Below are positions 36,771-46,270 of a stretch of 64,000 nucleotides of DNA, one piece after another (position 1 is the stretch's first letter; every line of letters starts with the position of its first letter). The stretch comes from CAVYHX01 sp963768415. GTDB taxonomy: Bacteria; Pseudomonadota; Gammaproteobacteria; UBA9214. The notes beneath the pieces are model-generated. The model was not told where the DNA came from. It ran no database searches and worked only from the letters and a program-made list of their open reading frames with translations. Location: positions 62,001-126,000 of the forward strand of contig CAVYHX010000031.1 of the NCBI GenBank assembly GCA_963768415.1, written 5' to 3'. A program made the translations under genes and the position numbers.

Positions 36771-37640
36771 ATGAAACTCAATCTGATTCTTGCAACATCC
36801 TTGCTGACAACCAGTTTACTGAGCATCACGCCTGCACAGGGGCGGGAACTCATCCAGAACAAGGGCTCCGATACCCTGGTCAATGTTGCCCAGGCCTGGG
36901 CCGAGACCTACCCGAAGGTGAATCCCGACGTGGCCGTCGCGGTCTCCGGGGGCGGCTCGGGCACCGGCATAGCCGCCATGATCAACGGGACGGTCGATAT
37001 CGCCAACGCCAGCCGCAGCATGAAGGACAAGGAAAAGAAACTGGCCGAGAAGAACGGGCAGAATCCGGTGGAACACGTGGTCGGTTATGATGCCCTGGCC
37101 GTATTCCTTCATAACAATAATCCCGTCACCTCCATGTCACTGGAACAATTGAAGGACATCTACGGACGCAATCCCAAGGTCACCAAGTGGTCGGACATGG
37201 GGATCACCGTGCCCGGCTGCAAGGACGAGATCGTGGTCGTGAGCCGGCAGAACAATTCCGGCACCTATGCCTATTTCCAGAAGGCCGTCCTCGGCAAGAA
37301 GGGTAAATACCGCCAGGGGACCCTGGATATGCACGGCTCCAAGGATGTCGTCGATCTGGTGGAGAAGACACCCTGCGCCATTGGCTACAGCGGTCTGGCC
37401 TATGCCACAGACCATATCAAGATGGTCTGTATTGATGGCGGGGGTGCGGCCTGTGTCAACCCCAGCGTGAGCACGGCCAGTGACCGCAGCTATCCCATTG
37501 CCCGGCCGTTGTTCATGTACACCAACGGTGCACCGCAAGGTGCGATCAAGGATTATATGGACTGGATCCTGAGCGATGCCGGTCAGTGTATCTTGTCCAA
37601 CAAGGGCTATGCCCCGGTACGCGATGTCTCGTGCGAATGA
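36771..37640 (+). CDS. pstS: Phosphate-binding protein PstS
   Basis: The 289-aa periplasmic protein has a signal peptide (about 24 residues, ending TPAQG). The phosphate loop GSDTL is at residues 33-37, and the family segments SGGGSGTGIAAMINGTVDIA and SRQNNSGTYAYFQKAVLG follow. It delivers phosphate to the PstCA channel. It has a Pho box upstream and a hairpin downstream, so high pstS expression compared with the rest of the operon is likely. The spacer to the PhoU-like gene is 152 bp. Confidence 0.95.
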   Translation: MKLNLILATSLLTTSLLSITPAQGRELIQNKGSDTLVNVAQAWAETYPKVNPDVAVAVSGGGSGTGIAAMINGTVDIANASRSMKDKEKKLAEKNGQNPVEHVVGYDALAVFLHNNNPVTSMSLEQLKDIYGRNPKVTKWSDMGITVPGCKDEIVVVSRQNNSGTYAYFQKAVLGKKGKYRQGTLDMHGSKDVVDLVEKTPCAIGYSGLAYATDHIKMVCIDGGGAACVNPSVSTASDRSYPIARPLFMYTNGAPQGAIKDYMDWILSDAGQCILSNKGYAPVRDVSCE

Positions 37641-37702
37641 CACGCTATCGACACCGGCCAGGCTGGTAATCAACAGCAGTCGGACACCGGGAGGTTGACA
37701 GC

Positions 37703-37750
37703 GGTATCCCATGGACAAAAACTGTCCAGGGTGATATCGCTGCTGATACC
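37703..37750 (+). promoter_or_regulatory. Hairpin in the pstS-phoU spacer
   Basis: An inner stem TGGACA/TGTCCA (37712-17 and 37723-28) with loop AAAAC sits within an outer GGTATC/GATACC pairing. Such structures after a binding-protein gene often protect the upstream mRNA or lower readthrough. There is no U-run. Confidence 0.5.
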
Positions 37751-37792
37751 CATCTTTCAATACCTGAAGGCATAATTGCAGGACGCTAGACA

Positions 37793-38878
37793 ATGAGCCA
37801 CTATGAAGAACGCCTGGAACGGGACCTGAAGCGGATCCGCGAACGCATGGGAGAAATGACTGCCATGGCGGAGCGCGCGGTAAAAAATGCCATGCATGCC
37901 CTGCAGACCGGCAATAACAAACTTGCCGCGGCTACTGTCCTCGATGATCACCAGATCAACCGGACCATGCGCGAGATTGACCAGTTATGTCACGGTTTCA
38001 TTGCACTGCACCTGCCCAGCGCCGGTCACCTGCGCCTGCTGTCTTCGATTATCCGGGCCAATATCGAGCTGGAGCGCATCGGGGACTACGCCGTCACCAT
38101 TGCCAGGGAGGCATTGCAGTTCTCCACCCCGCCCAGCGGGCCGATGGCCCGTGAACTGGAACGTGTCAGCAGCGAGACACAGCTCATGCTGCGTCAGTCC
38201 ATCAGGGCACTCAATGATCTCAATGCGGAAATGGCACGCGGCACCATGGTCATGGAAGAGCAGATGGAGAATGATCTCGATATCATTTATGCGGAACTGA
38301 TGGCCAACGATGACCGGGATACCGTCAAGAATCTGCTTGCCATCTTTTCCGTGTTCACTCAGCTGAAGCGGGTCGCGGACCAGGCCAAGAATATCTGCGA
38401 AGAAACAGTATTCGCCGCAACCGGGGACACCAAGGCACCCAAGGTCTACAATATCCTGTTCGTCGATGAAGACAACAGCTGCCTCAGCCAGATGGCCGTG
38501 GCCATTGCGCGCAAGAACTTCCCCGGCAGTGGCAACTACAGCAGCGGCGGTCGTCATCCCGCCAGTGCCCTGAACCCGTTATTGTCAGAATTCCTTGACA
38601 GCCATGGTGTCAGTCCTGGCGATGCCCGACCCGCGGCGATTGACATGACGCCGCTCGAACTGACCACACAGCATGTGATTGTCAGCCTGCAAGGGCCGGT
38701 CAAGTCCTACTTCGAACAGGTCCCGTTCCACACCACGCCGCTGGAATGGGATATCGGCCCGGTCCCCGAGAGCGGTGACGCCGCCGAAACCAGCAAGCGC
38801 ATGGAAGAGATATACCGTGATATCGCCGTGCATGTCCGTGACCTGATAGTAGCACTGCGTGGCGAAGGAGCACCCTGA
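37793..38878 (+). CDS. PhoU fused to a catalytically dead LMW-PTP/ArsC-like domain
   Basis: The 361-aa protein has two PhoU helical repeats (about residues 1-210; motifs ELERIGDYAVTIA and LKRVADQAKNICEE). From about residue 217 it continues into a low-molecular-weight phosphatase or arsenate-reductase fold: ILFVDEDNSCLSQMAVAIAR. Family P-loops read C-x-x-N-S-C-R-S. Here the nucleophile Cys is Asp225 and the phosphate-binding Arg is Leu231, so catalysis should be lost. NYSSGG and LNPLLSEFLDSHGV also match the family. PhoU restrains PstSCAB-PhoR signalling; the added domain may bind a partner or ligand. Its position between pstS and pstC is unusual. Confidence 0.85.
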   Translation: MSHYEERLERDLKRIRERMGEMTAMAERAVKNAMHALQTGNNKLAAATVLDDHQINRTMREIDQLCHGFIALHLPSAGHLRLLSSIIRANIELERIGDYAVTIAREALQFSTPPSGPMARELERVSSETQLMLRQSIRALNDLNAEMARGTMVMEEQMENDLDIIYAELMANDDRDTVKNLLAIFSVFTQLKRVADQAKNICEETVFAATGDTKAPKVYNILFVDEDNSCLSQMAVAIARKNFPGSGNYSSGGRHPASALNPLLSEFLDSHGVSPGDARPAAIDMTPLELTTQHVIVSLQGPVKSYFEQVPFHTTPLEWDIGPVPESGDAAETSKRMEEIYRDIAVHVRDLIVALRGEGAP

Positions 38879-38879
38879 A

Positions 38880-39814
38880 ATGGAGGCCACCTCACCGAGT
38901 GCAAAGAGTCGCGACTACGGATTTCGATCGCCGCAATGCAGACTGGTATATCGACAAGCTGGTCCAGGTGCTGGTGTTCATCGGCGGCATCTCGGCCATC
39001 ATCTTCATCATCGGTATCTTTGTTTTCATTACCAAGGAAGGCCTGGGTTTTATCCTGGAACGCTTCGACCTCAAGGAATTCTTCACCTCGCCCTACTGGT
39101 ATCCTGCAGACGAAGATGATCCGGAATACGGGATCCTGGCCCTGATCGCAGGCACCGCCAGCGTGACCGGCCTGGCGATGCTGGTGGCCATCCCGTTTTC
39201 ACTGGGTGCAGCCATCTATGTGGCTGAATTTGCCACCGGGCAAGACGCGTGAATTTCTCAAGGTCCTGGTGGAACTGCTGGCAGCGATCCCCTCTGTCGT
39301 CTGGGGCTTCATCGGTCTCACCATCATGAACCCGCTGATCATCGAGGTATTCGATGTCCCCGTGGGACTGAATGTACTGAATGCCGGCATCATCCTCGGC
39401 CTGATGGCGGCACCCATCATGACATCCATTGCCGAGGATGCGCTCAAGGCCGTCCCTGACCGTTACCGGGAGGCTGCCGAGGCCATGGGCGCCACCCGCT
39501 GGCAGGTCATCTACAAGACCGTGCTGCCGGCGGCCAAGAACGGCCTGCTGGGTGCCGTGCTGCTGGGTGTTGGCCGCGGCTTCGGTGAAACCATGGCCGT
39601 GCTGATGGCAACCGGACACTCGATCAACATTCCCGGCAGCATATTCGATTCCGTGCGTGCCCTGACGGCCACGATCGCAGCGGAGCTTGGCGAGACTGCC
39701 GTCGGCTCCGATCACTACCAGGTATTGTTTACCATCGGCATCTTCCTGTTCGTGATCACATTCATTATCAACCTCACCGCCGACCTGGTCGTGCGTGGCG
39801 TACGCAAGGGATAA
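38880..39814 (+). CDS. pstC: Phosphate permease PstC (frameshifted)
   Basis: The inner-membrane permease has about six helices. The upstream frame runs from GTG 38899 (or ATG 38880 if a second shift is present near 38915) through LVQVLVFIGGISAIIFIIGI to GAAIYVAEFATG. The frame breaks near 39240; removing one G restores ATGKTREFLKVLVELLAAIP. The permease EAA-type loop is REAAEAMGATRWQVIYKTVLP. The GETMAVLMATGHSINIPGSI segment is complete. It is 1 bp after the PhoU-like gene and 5 bp before pstA. Confidence 0.92.
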
Positions 39815-39819
39815 CCCCC

Positions 39820-40689
39820 ATGTTCGAGACATCGGCACTGAATACAAAAAATGCGCGGGTCCAGGGCCTGTACAGGTTGCTTTTCATGGCAATGACAGGA
39901 CTGCTGATATCGCCGGTTTTGATCATCCTGACAATGCTGGTTATCAAGGGCGGCTCGGTGATATCCATTGATTTCCTGTTCACCAGTCCGACAGACGGCA
40001 TGACAGCGGGGGGTGTCTTCCCTGCCCTGTTCGGTACGGTCTGGCTGGTCGCAGTGGCACTGATTATATCTGTGCCCCTGGGGATCGCTGCGGCCATTTA
40101 TCTCAGCGAGTATGCCGGCAACAACTGGTTTACCCGGATCATCAACCTGGCCATTATCAACCTGGCGGGCGTACCCTCCATCGTACATGCCCTGTTCGGC
40201 GTGGGGGCCTTTGTCCTGTTTTTCGGTTTTGGCACCAGCATCCTGGCCGCCAGCCTCACCCTGGCGATCATGACCCTGCCGGTGGTGATCGTGGCGACAC
40301 GCGAATCCCTGCAGGCGGTACCCTACGCCTTCCGGGAAGCCTGCTGGAACATGGGGGCGACACGCTGGCAAACCATCCGCAGGGTGGTGCTGCCGAATGC
40401 CATATCCGGCATCCTGACGGGTGTCATTCTCGAGGTGTCCCGCACCTCCGGTGAAACAGCGCCCATCATGTTCACCGGGGCCGTGTTTTTCACGCCGTTC
40501 CTGCCCCAGGGAATTTTCGACCAGACCATGGCCATGTCCCTGCACCTGTTCGTGGTCTCGACCCAGGTCCCCGGTGTACCCGAAGACCTGCCCTACGGCG
40601 TCGCCCTGGTGCTGATTGCCATGGTCCTGCTGATGAACAGCATCTCCATCGCCTTTCGCACCTGGCTGCGCGGGAAAAAGAAATGGTAG
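39820..40689 (+). CDS. pstA: Phosphate permease PstA
   Basis: The 289-aa inner-membrane permease has about six helices and the EAA-type loop REACWNMGATRWQTIRRVVLP. LGIAAAIYLSEYAGNN and VSRTSGETAPIMFTGAVFFT also mark PstA. It overlaps pstB1 by 7 bp. With pstC it forms the phosphate channel. Confidence 0.95.
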   Translation: MFETSALNTKNARVQGLYRLLFMAMTGLLISPVLIILTMLVIKGGSVISIDFLFTSPTDGMTAGGVFPALFGTVWLVAVALIISVPLGIAAAIYLSEYAGNNWFTRIINLAIINLAGVPSIVHALFGVGAFVLFFGFGTSILAASLTLAIMTLPVVIVATRESLQAVPYAFREACWNMGATRWQTIRRVVLPNAISGILTGVILEVSRTSGETAPIMFTGAVFFTPFLPQGIFDQTMAMSLHLFVVSTQVPGVPEDLPYGVALVLIAMVLLMNSISIAFRTWLRGKKKW

Positions 40690-41492
40690 CCACTGCAAAC
40701 ACGATAGCAGCCGCTCCGGTTGCGGCGCAGGACCAGGCCAGTGTCAAACTGGGGGTACGGGACCTGACCATCCGTTATGGCAACATACCCGCGCTGAGCA
40801 ACGTCAGTCTGGATATACGGGAAAACGAAATATTCGGCATCATCGGCCCTGCCAATGCGGGCAAGACCTCGTTCCTGAAGACCCTGAACCGCATGGACAT
40901 GTTCAACACCGACATGCAGACAGAGGGGGAAATCCTGTTCAACGGGCGCAATATCCGCAAGCTGAACAATGTCTATGCCCTGCGCTCGCGCATCGGGGTG
41001 GTGTTCCCCCTGCCGGTCGGCCTGCCGATGACCATCTATGACAATGTCGCCCTCGCCCCGCGCCTGTCCGGGCTGAAGAACAAGACCGACCTCGACATCA
41101 TCGTCGAGCGCTGCCTGACCCGCGCCGCGCTCTGGGACGAGGTCAAGGACCGGCTGAATTCACTCGGCAGCCTGCTTTCCGGCGGCCAGCAGCAACGCCT
41201 GACCATCGCCCGCGCCCTGTCACAGGAGCCGGAATTGCTCATGCTGGATGAGTTTTCCATTGCCGTTGACCCGGTGACCACTATGCGTATCGAGGATGTC
41301 CTGAAGGAACTCAAGCAGGAAATGACCATCATCCTGGTCACCAACCTCGTGCAGCAGGCCCGGCGGCTGGCCTCCCGTACGGCATTTTTCCTGGACGGGG
41401 AATGCGTGGAGATCGGTGAGACCGAGGATCTGTTCACCGGCGAGGTCAAGGACCAGCGCACCCGCGATTATGTCGAAGGCCGGTTCGGTTAA
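40683..41492 (+). CDS. PstB-like ATPase 1, degenerate Q- and H-loops
   Basis: The 269-aa PstB homologue keeps Walker A (G55-PANAG-K61-T62), signature LSGGQ (165-169) and Walker B LMLDE (186-190). Two residues that contact ATP-bound water and gamma-phosphate are lost. The Q-loop Gln is Pro109 (VVFPLPVGLP where PstB has VFQ-P), and the switch His is Asn221 (ILVTNLVQQARR where PstB has VTHN). The Walker A sequence also differs from the usual GPSGCGKST. The defects complement those in the next gene, so a PstB1-PstB2 heterodimer is likely. The N-terminal 22 residues are Ala-rich. Confidence 0.93.
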   Translation: MVATANTIAAAPVAAQDQASVKLGVRDLTIRYGNIPALSNVSLDIRENEIFGIIGPANAGKTSFLKTLNRMDMFNTDMQTEGEILFNGRNIRKLNNVYALRSRIGVVFPLPVGLPMTIYDNVALAPRLSGLKNKTDLDIIVERCLTRAALWDEVKDRLNSLGSLLSGGQQQRLTIARALSQEPELLMLDEFSIAVDPVTTMRIEDVLKELKQEMTIILVTNLVQQARRLASRTAFFLDGECVEIGETEDLFTGEVKDQRTRDYVEGRFG

Positions 41493-41520
41493 TAATCATT
41501 TCCGCCATGAGTAATTCAAT

Positions 41521-42321
41521 ATGAATGCAAGCGCTCAGACAATGAACGACACACCGGCGGAATTTGCCATCCAGGCCGGCAAGCTGAACCTCTGGTACGG
41601 TACATTCCAGGCGCTCTTCGATATCGACCTGGATATCAAGCGGGGCATAATCACCTCCATGATCGGCCCTTCAGGCTGCGGCAAATCCACTTTCCTGCGT
41701 AGCGTCAACCGCATCAACGAGCGGCTCGGCTATGTACGCATCGAGGGCACCATCGATGTCTTCGAGCATAATATCTATGACCCGGCGGTGGAACTGGTAC
41801 AGGTGCGCAAACAGGTCGGCATGGTATTCCAGCGCCCGAACCCACTGCCGATCTCCATCCGCGACAACGTCCTGTTTGGATATAACCTGCATACAACGGG
41901 TAAACGGGTATCACGCAGTGACAAGGATGACATAGCCGAGGACGCGCTCAGGCAGGTTTTGCTGTGGGACAAGGTCAAGGACCGGCTGGATACGAAGGCA
42001 ACAGAACTTTCCCTCGAGGAACAGCAGAAACTCTGTATTGCCCGGTTGTTACCGGTCAAGCCCGGGTTGTTACTGATGGACGAACCCTGCTCGGCGCTCG
42101 ATCCCAAGGGTACCGAGGCCGTGGAGGAACTGATCTGGGAATTACGCGGCAAGTATACAATCCTGATTGTGACCCATAACATGGCCCAGGCAAGGCGTGC
42201 CAGCGAAGAATGTATATTCATGCTCATGGGCAAGGTCGTGGAACATACCGCGACCGAGGATATGTTTGTAACCCCTCAACAACAGGAAACGGCAGACTAC
42301 ATCGAGGGGCGCTACGGTTAA
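41521..42321 (+). CDS. PstB-like ATPase 2, degenerate signature motif
   Basis: The 266-aa homologue has an intact Walker A (GPSGCGKST, 49-57), Q-loop (MVFQRPNP, Gln104), Walker B (LLMDE, 184-188) and switch His219 (LIVTHNMAQARR). The ABC signature is LSLEE (163-167) instead of LSGGQ. In an ABC dimer each ATP site pairs one subunit's Walker motifs with the other's signature. PstB2's Walker site would pair with PstB1's intact LSGGQ and be active. The reverse site would be degenerate. The gene follows PstB1 by 28 bp. Confidence 0.93.
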   Translation: MNASAQTMNDTPAEFAIQAGKLNLWYGTFQALFDIDLDIKRGIITSMIGPSGCGKSTFLRSVNRINERLGYVRIEGTIDVFEHNIYDPAVELVQVRKQVGMVFQRPNPLPISIRDNVLFGYNLHTTGKRVSRSDKDDIAEDALRQVLLWDKVKDRLDTKATELSLEEQQKLCIARLLPVKPGLLLMDEPCSALDPKGTEAVEELIWELRGKYTILIVTHNMAQARRASEECIFMLMGKVVEHTATEDMFVTPQQQETADYIEGRYG

Positions 42322-42506
42322 GCGCACACAGGCACGCGGGTTTCAGCAGCGCAACAGGGCGCGGCGTGACGATCGCAAGACGTCAGCTCCGATCCACAAA
42401 GGCCGCGGTGTCACCATGAAACTGCGCTTCTGTATCGGGCGTTATAGATTCAGCAGCAGCCGGCTTTTTGTATCCTTATTGATTACTCCTGTATCTTTCC
42501 ACACTC

Positions 42507-43196
42507 ATGGCCAGCAGATTCTCGTCGTCGATGATGCCCCACCCATTCGCGAGATGGTACGACTGGCACTCAAGCGCGCCGGCTACGAGGTGCAGGAGGC
42601 CGGCAGCGTCCTTGAAGCCCGGGAAGCAATCAGCAGCTGCACCCCGACCTGATCCTGCTGGACTGGATGCTGCCGGGACAGTCAGGATTCGATTTCGCCT
42701 GCGCCCTGCGCGCGGAGCCTGCTCACAGGAATATTCCGATTATCATGCTGACAGCACGCGGACAGGAAACGGACAGGGTAACCGCATTGAAAGCCGGCGC
42801 CGATGACTATGTATCGAAACCGTTTTCGATCAGCGAATTAATTGCCCGCATCGGCGCTGTGCTGAGGCGCACGGGTCAGCAAGGCTCCGGTAAACATCCT
42901 GGAGACGGGCAACCTGCGCCTGGACCCGGCAAGTCAGCGCGTCAGCATCGATGGCGCGCCCCTGGAACTGGCGCCAATGGAGTACCAGCTGCTGTTATTT
43001 CTCATGGGCCACCCCGAACGCGCCTATACCCGGCAGCAATTAATCGACCGGATATGGAACCATGGTACATTTGTGGAAGAGCGCACCGTCGATGTCCATA
43101 TACGCCGGTTAAGGAAAATCACTCGAGCCAGGCGGTCTTGACCGCCTGATCCAGACGGTACGTGGCACCGGTTACCGCTTCTCGACACAGGCTTGA
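42507..43196 (+). CDS. phoB: Phosphate response regulator PhoB (three to four frameshifts)
   Basis: About 229 aa when rejoined. The receiver domain reads ILVVDDAPPIREMVRLALKR, then LILLDWMLPGQSGFDFACAL (phospho-acceptor Asp) and IIMLTARGQETDRVTALKAG with ADDYVSKPFS. The winged-helix output domain has LRLDPASQRVSIDG, LELAPMEYQLLLFL and ERTVDVHIRRLRK, ending TVRGTGYRFSTQA. Frames change near 42520 (just after ATGGCCAGC), 42645, 42890 and 43120. At least the last two are repaired by removing one base. PhoB binds the Pho box upstream of pstS. Confidence 0.9.
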
Positions 43197-43389
43197 CCAG
43201 GGGGCAGGAAACAATGCCCGGGCAGATGGCGTACACGGTTCGACCGGCGCGCGTGCATAGACAGCACGGGTGCCGGCTACCCGGATACAGTGATGTTTTC
43301 GTGCCTGCACTCCGCCTTTCCCGGGGCATTTACTAACAGGGGCCCATGTTGCCACGCACTCGAATTTATACCTGCTGCAGCCATCTTGC

Positions 43390-44769
43390 ATGCCTGCCAC
43401 GCCCGTCCTGGCAGTCCCCGGCAATCCGGCAATGATGAACACCGAGACACCCGGCCACCAGCAGGAAGAATTACTGGTCTTCCTCGGCGTCCTGCTCGCG
43501 GCGGCTGCGGCAGGCATGCTGACAGGCTGGCTGCTGCCGTGCCTGTTGCTGGGACTACTGGGTTACCTGGGCTGGCATATCTATCAGCTCGCCCGGCTGC
43601 CGCACCTGCTCAGGGAATCTGCAACATCCGGACTGACCCCATCCGCGGGAATGTGGAAAGCCGTATATGCCGAATTACAGAACCTGCACGGGGACTTTCG
43701 CCAGAGAGAACGCGACATGTCAGATTCCGTCGAGCGTTTCCGCAGCGCAGTTGCTGCCCTGCCTGATGCAGTCGTCATACTGGACCGGCACGGGACAATC
43801 GAATGGTCCAATCCTGCGGCCGGATCACTGCTGGGAATCAACACAGGGGGCGGATCGAAACAGATCTTTTCAGCCCAGGTGAATGACCCGGTGCTGGATG
43901 AATACCTCACGACAGGAAAATTTACCGAACCCCTGGTATTTTCGGCGCCGGGAAATCGCAAAATAATCCTTTCGACGCTTGTTGTTCCGCTTGATAACGG
44001 GCGAAAAATGATCGTTGCAAGTGATATTTCCCACCAGTATCACCTCGACGAGATGAAACGGGACTTCGCGGCCAATGTTTCTCATGAACTACGCACCCCG
44101 CTGACGGTTATAACCGGCCTGCTTGAGCAACTGGAGGCAGGCGATATGGAGGAAGTTGACCGGGATCGCGCCATGGTTCTAATGCAGCAGCAGGCTATCC
44201 GCATGCGTGAACTGGTCTCCGACCTCCTGGCATTGACGCGACTGGAATCAAGGCCGCAATCATCCGCTGACGAGTATGTCCCGGTACCGGAGCTGCTCGC
44301 TGACATCGCCGCGGAAGCACGCAGCGTGAGCGGATCAGCCGGACATACAGTGCAACTGGAGATACAATCTCCGGACGGATTGCACGGCAACAGGAAAGAA
44401 CTGCGTACCGCCTTCTCAAACCTGGTTGTCAATGCAGTCCAGCACTCACCGCAGCGCACAGAAGTCCGGATTCGCTGGATGGTCGATTCCGCCGGGGCAC
44501 ATCTCAGCGTTACCGATACCGGGGAAGGCATCGCTGCACGCCATATACCCCGCCTGACTGAACGCCTGTACCGTGTTGATGCCAGCCGCTCGCGAGCAAG
44601 TGGTGGCACCGGCCTCGGGCTTGCCATCGTCAGGCACGTACTGGACCATCACAACGCCGAACTGGAAATTAACAGCGAGGTAGGGCGCGGCAGCACCTTC
44701 ACCTGCCACTTCCCCGGTAAAAGAGTAAGCTCACCGGAAGCTGAGCGGGGCATTTCAGCGTCAGATTGA
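43390..44769 (+). CDS. phoR: Phosphate sensor kinase PhoR
   Basis: The 459-aa inner-membrane kinase has two N-terminal helices (about residues 30-65), a PAS domain (about 115-215, with AVVILDRHGTIEWSNPAA), a phospho-acceptor box FAANVSHELRTPLTVITGLL (His at about 239), and an ATPase domain with N box FSNLVVNAVQHSP, G1 DTGEGIAARHI and G2 GGTGLGLAIVRHV. It is of the usual PhoR architecture. The start could also be one of two Mets near residues 15-16, which fit the family better. The 193-bp gap after phoB has no feature. Confidence 0.93.
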   Translation: MPATPVLAVPGNPAMMNTETPGHQQEELLVFLGVLLAAAAAGMLTGWLLPCLLLGLLGYLGWHIYQLARLPHLLRESATSGLTPSAGMWKAVYAELQNLHGDFRQRERDMSDSVERFRSAVAALPDAVVILDRHGTIEWSNPAAGSLLGINTGGGSKQIFSAQVNDPVLDEYLTTGKFTEPLVFSAPGNRKIILSTLVVPLDNGRKMIVASDISHQYHLDEMKRDFAANVSHELRTPLTVITGLLEQLEAGDMEEVDRDRAMVLMQQQAIRMRELVSDLLALTRLESRPQSSADEYVPVPELLADIAAEARSVSGSAGHTVQLEIQSPDGLHGNRKELRTAFSNLVVNAVQHSPQRTEVRIRWMVDSAGAHLSVTDTGEGIAARHIPRLTERLYRVDASRSRASGGTGLGLAIVRHVLDHHNAELEINSEVGRGSTFTCHFPGKRVSSPEAERGISASD

Positions 44770-44878
44770 AGTCACTGGTTACCGATCGAACACACACTTT
44801 ATAACCCAATCAGCCTGTCCTGCACGTCCTTGTGCATCGTCCATGCAGGCGGCGCTGTGACGACATTGCAGAACTTCC

Positions 44879-46144
44879 TCAGGTAAATATGCCTTTCAGG
44901 GTGAAGAAAAACAGCGCAGCGAGTGCAGCACCCACCGGCAGGGTAATAAACCAGGATAAAACAATACTGCCGATGACGCGCATATCGATCGCACCGACCC
45001 CGCGCGCAAGGCCGACACCGATAACAGCACCGACGGCGATATGTGTCGTGGATACCGGCAGTCCGGTACGTGATGCAAGCACGACAGTAGACGCCGCTGC
45101 CAGGGTCGCACAGTAACCCCTGCTCGGTGTGAGTTCGGTAATCCGGGTACCAATGGTCTGCATAACCCGGTAGCCCATGGTGGCGAGCCCGGTGACAATA
45201 CCGACACCACCGAGGACCAGGATCCACAGGGGCAACGATGCTTTTTGCGCCACTTCGCCGCCCGATTGCACGATACTGACCACGGCTGCGAGGGGACCGA
45301 TCCCGTTGGCTACATCATTCGAGCCATGCGCGAAGGCCATGGCACAGGCGGTAAAGATCATCATCGGGGTGAATACTTTTTCCACACTGGCAAAGTGAAA
45401 GTCCCTGTCAGCCCCGGAATCTACCTGTATACGGTTAATGAGTAACCAGCCAATCCCGGCCACACCCAAACCGATCAGTATCGCAGCCAGAAAACTCATG
45501 CCGGCGGACAGTTCGAGATTCAAATGCTTCAGGCCCTTGAACATGGTGACAAGGGAAATGATAAACCCGACCAGAAATACATAGGCTGGCCCCCAGCGCT
45601 TGGCGCTCTGAAACGGATTTTCCGTGTTAAGTATCAGGCGCCTGATACTCATCATCAAAAAGAAAGCGATGAGCCCACCAAGCACGGGCGATACTACCCA
45701 ACTGGCTGCAATCTGGCCGACTTTACCCCACTCTACCGCATCAACTCCGATACCTGCCATTGCAAACCCTATGATGGCACCAACAATGGTATGCGTAGTC
45801 GACACCGGCCAGCCCCGCGCGGAGGCGATCATCAACCAGATACCCGCCGCCAGTAATGCGGCAAGCATGCCGAACACCAGTATCTCGGGATTATTGACGA
45901 TAGATGATGGATCGATAATACCCTTGCGAATCGTCTTGGTAACATGCCCTCCGGCAATGAATGCACCGGCAAATTCAAAGATTGCGGCAATAATAATTGC
46001 ATGTTTCACCGTGATGGCGCCGGAACCTACCGACGTCCCCATGGCATTTGCGACATCGTTGGCACCAATACCCCAGGTCATATAAAGACCGAAGACAACT
46101 GCCAGCGCTATAAAGACATAGCCGTATGTAGTGATAATTTCCAT
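44879..46144 (-). CDS. pitA: PiT-family inorganic phosphate transporter
   Basis: The 421-aa inner-membrane protein has about ten helices and two PiT signatures, GANDVANAMGTSVGSGAITV and HGSNDVANGIGPLAAVVSIV. PiT carriers move metal-phosphate with protons and work at high external phosphate. The DUF47 gene 126 bp upstream is a standard partner, often regulating the carrier. Confidence 0.93.
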   Translation of the reverse strand: MEIITTYGYVFIALAVVFGLYMTWGIGANDVANAMGTSVGSGAITVKHAIIIAAIFEFAGAFIAGGHVTKTIRKGIIDPSSIVNNPEILVFGMLAALLAAGIWLMIASARGWPVSTTHTIVGAIIGFAMAGIGVDAVEWGKVGQIAASWVVSPVLGGLIAFFLMMSIRRLILNTENPFQSAKRWGPAYVFLVGFIISLVTMFKGLKHLNLELSAGMSFLAAILIGLGVAGIGWLLINRIQVDSGADRDFHFASVEKVFTPMMIFTACAMAFAHGSNDVANGIGPLAAVVSIVQSGGEVAQKASLPLWILVLGGVGIVTGLATMGYRVMQTIGTRITELTPSRGYCATLAAASTVVLASRTGLPVSTTHIAVGAVIGVGLARGVGAIDMRVIGSIVLSWFITLPVGAALAALFFFTLKGIFT

Positions 46145-46270
46145 TTACGAGCTCCGATATCAGTTCCTGACAACATTGAAATGTTCGTACTTGATACTTA
46201 CTGCCACTGACATGCTGGAGCCCCCCCTGGCCTGCGGGTATCCGAACCGGCAGCATGTGGCATGCAGTCG

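Noticed and set aside
39715..40698. A 327-codon frame antisense to pstA
   Set aside because: Its protein is rich in Gly, His and Gln with no domain, and pstA is intact on the other strand.
42507..43196. In-frame TGA in phoB as possible selenocysteine
   Set aside because: The sequence after the TGA is not PhoB-like in that frame. PhoB resumes in another frame, so it is a frameshift.
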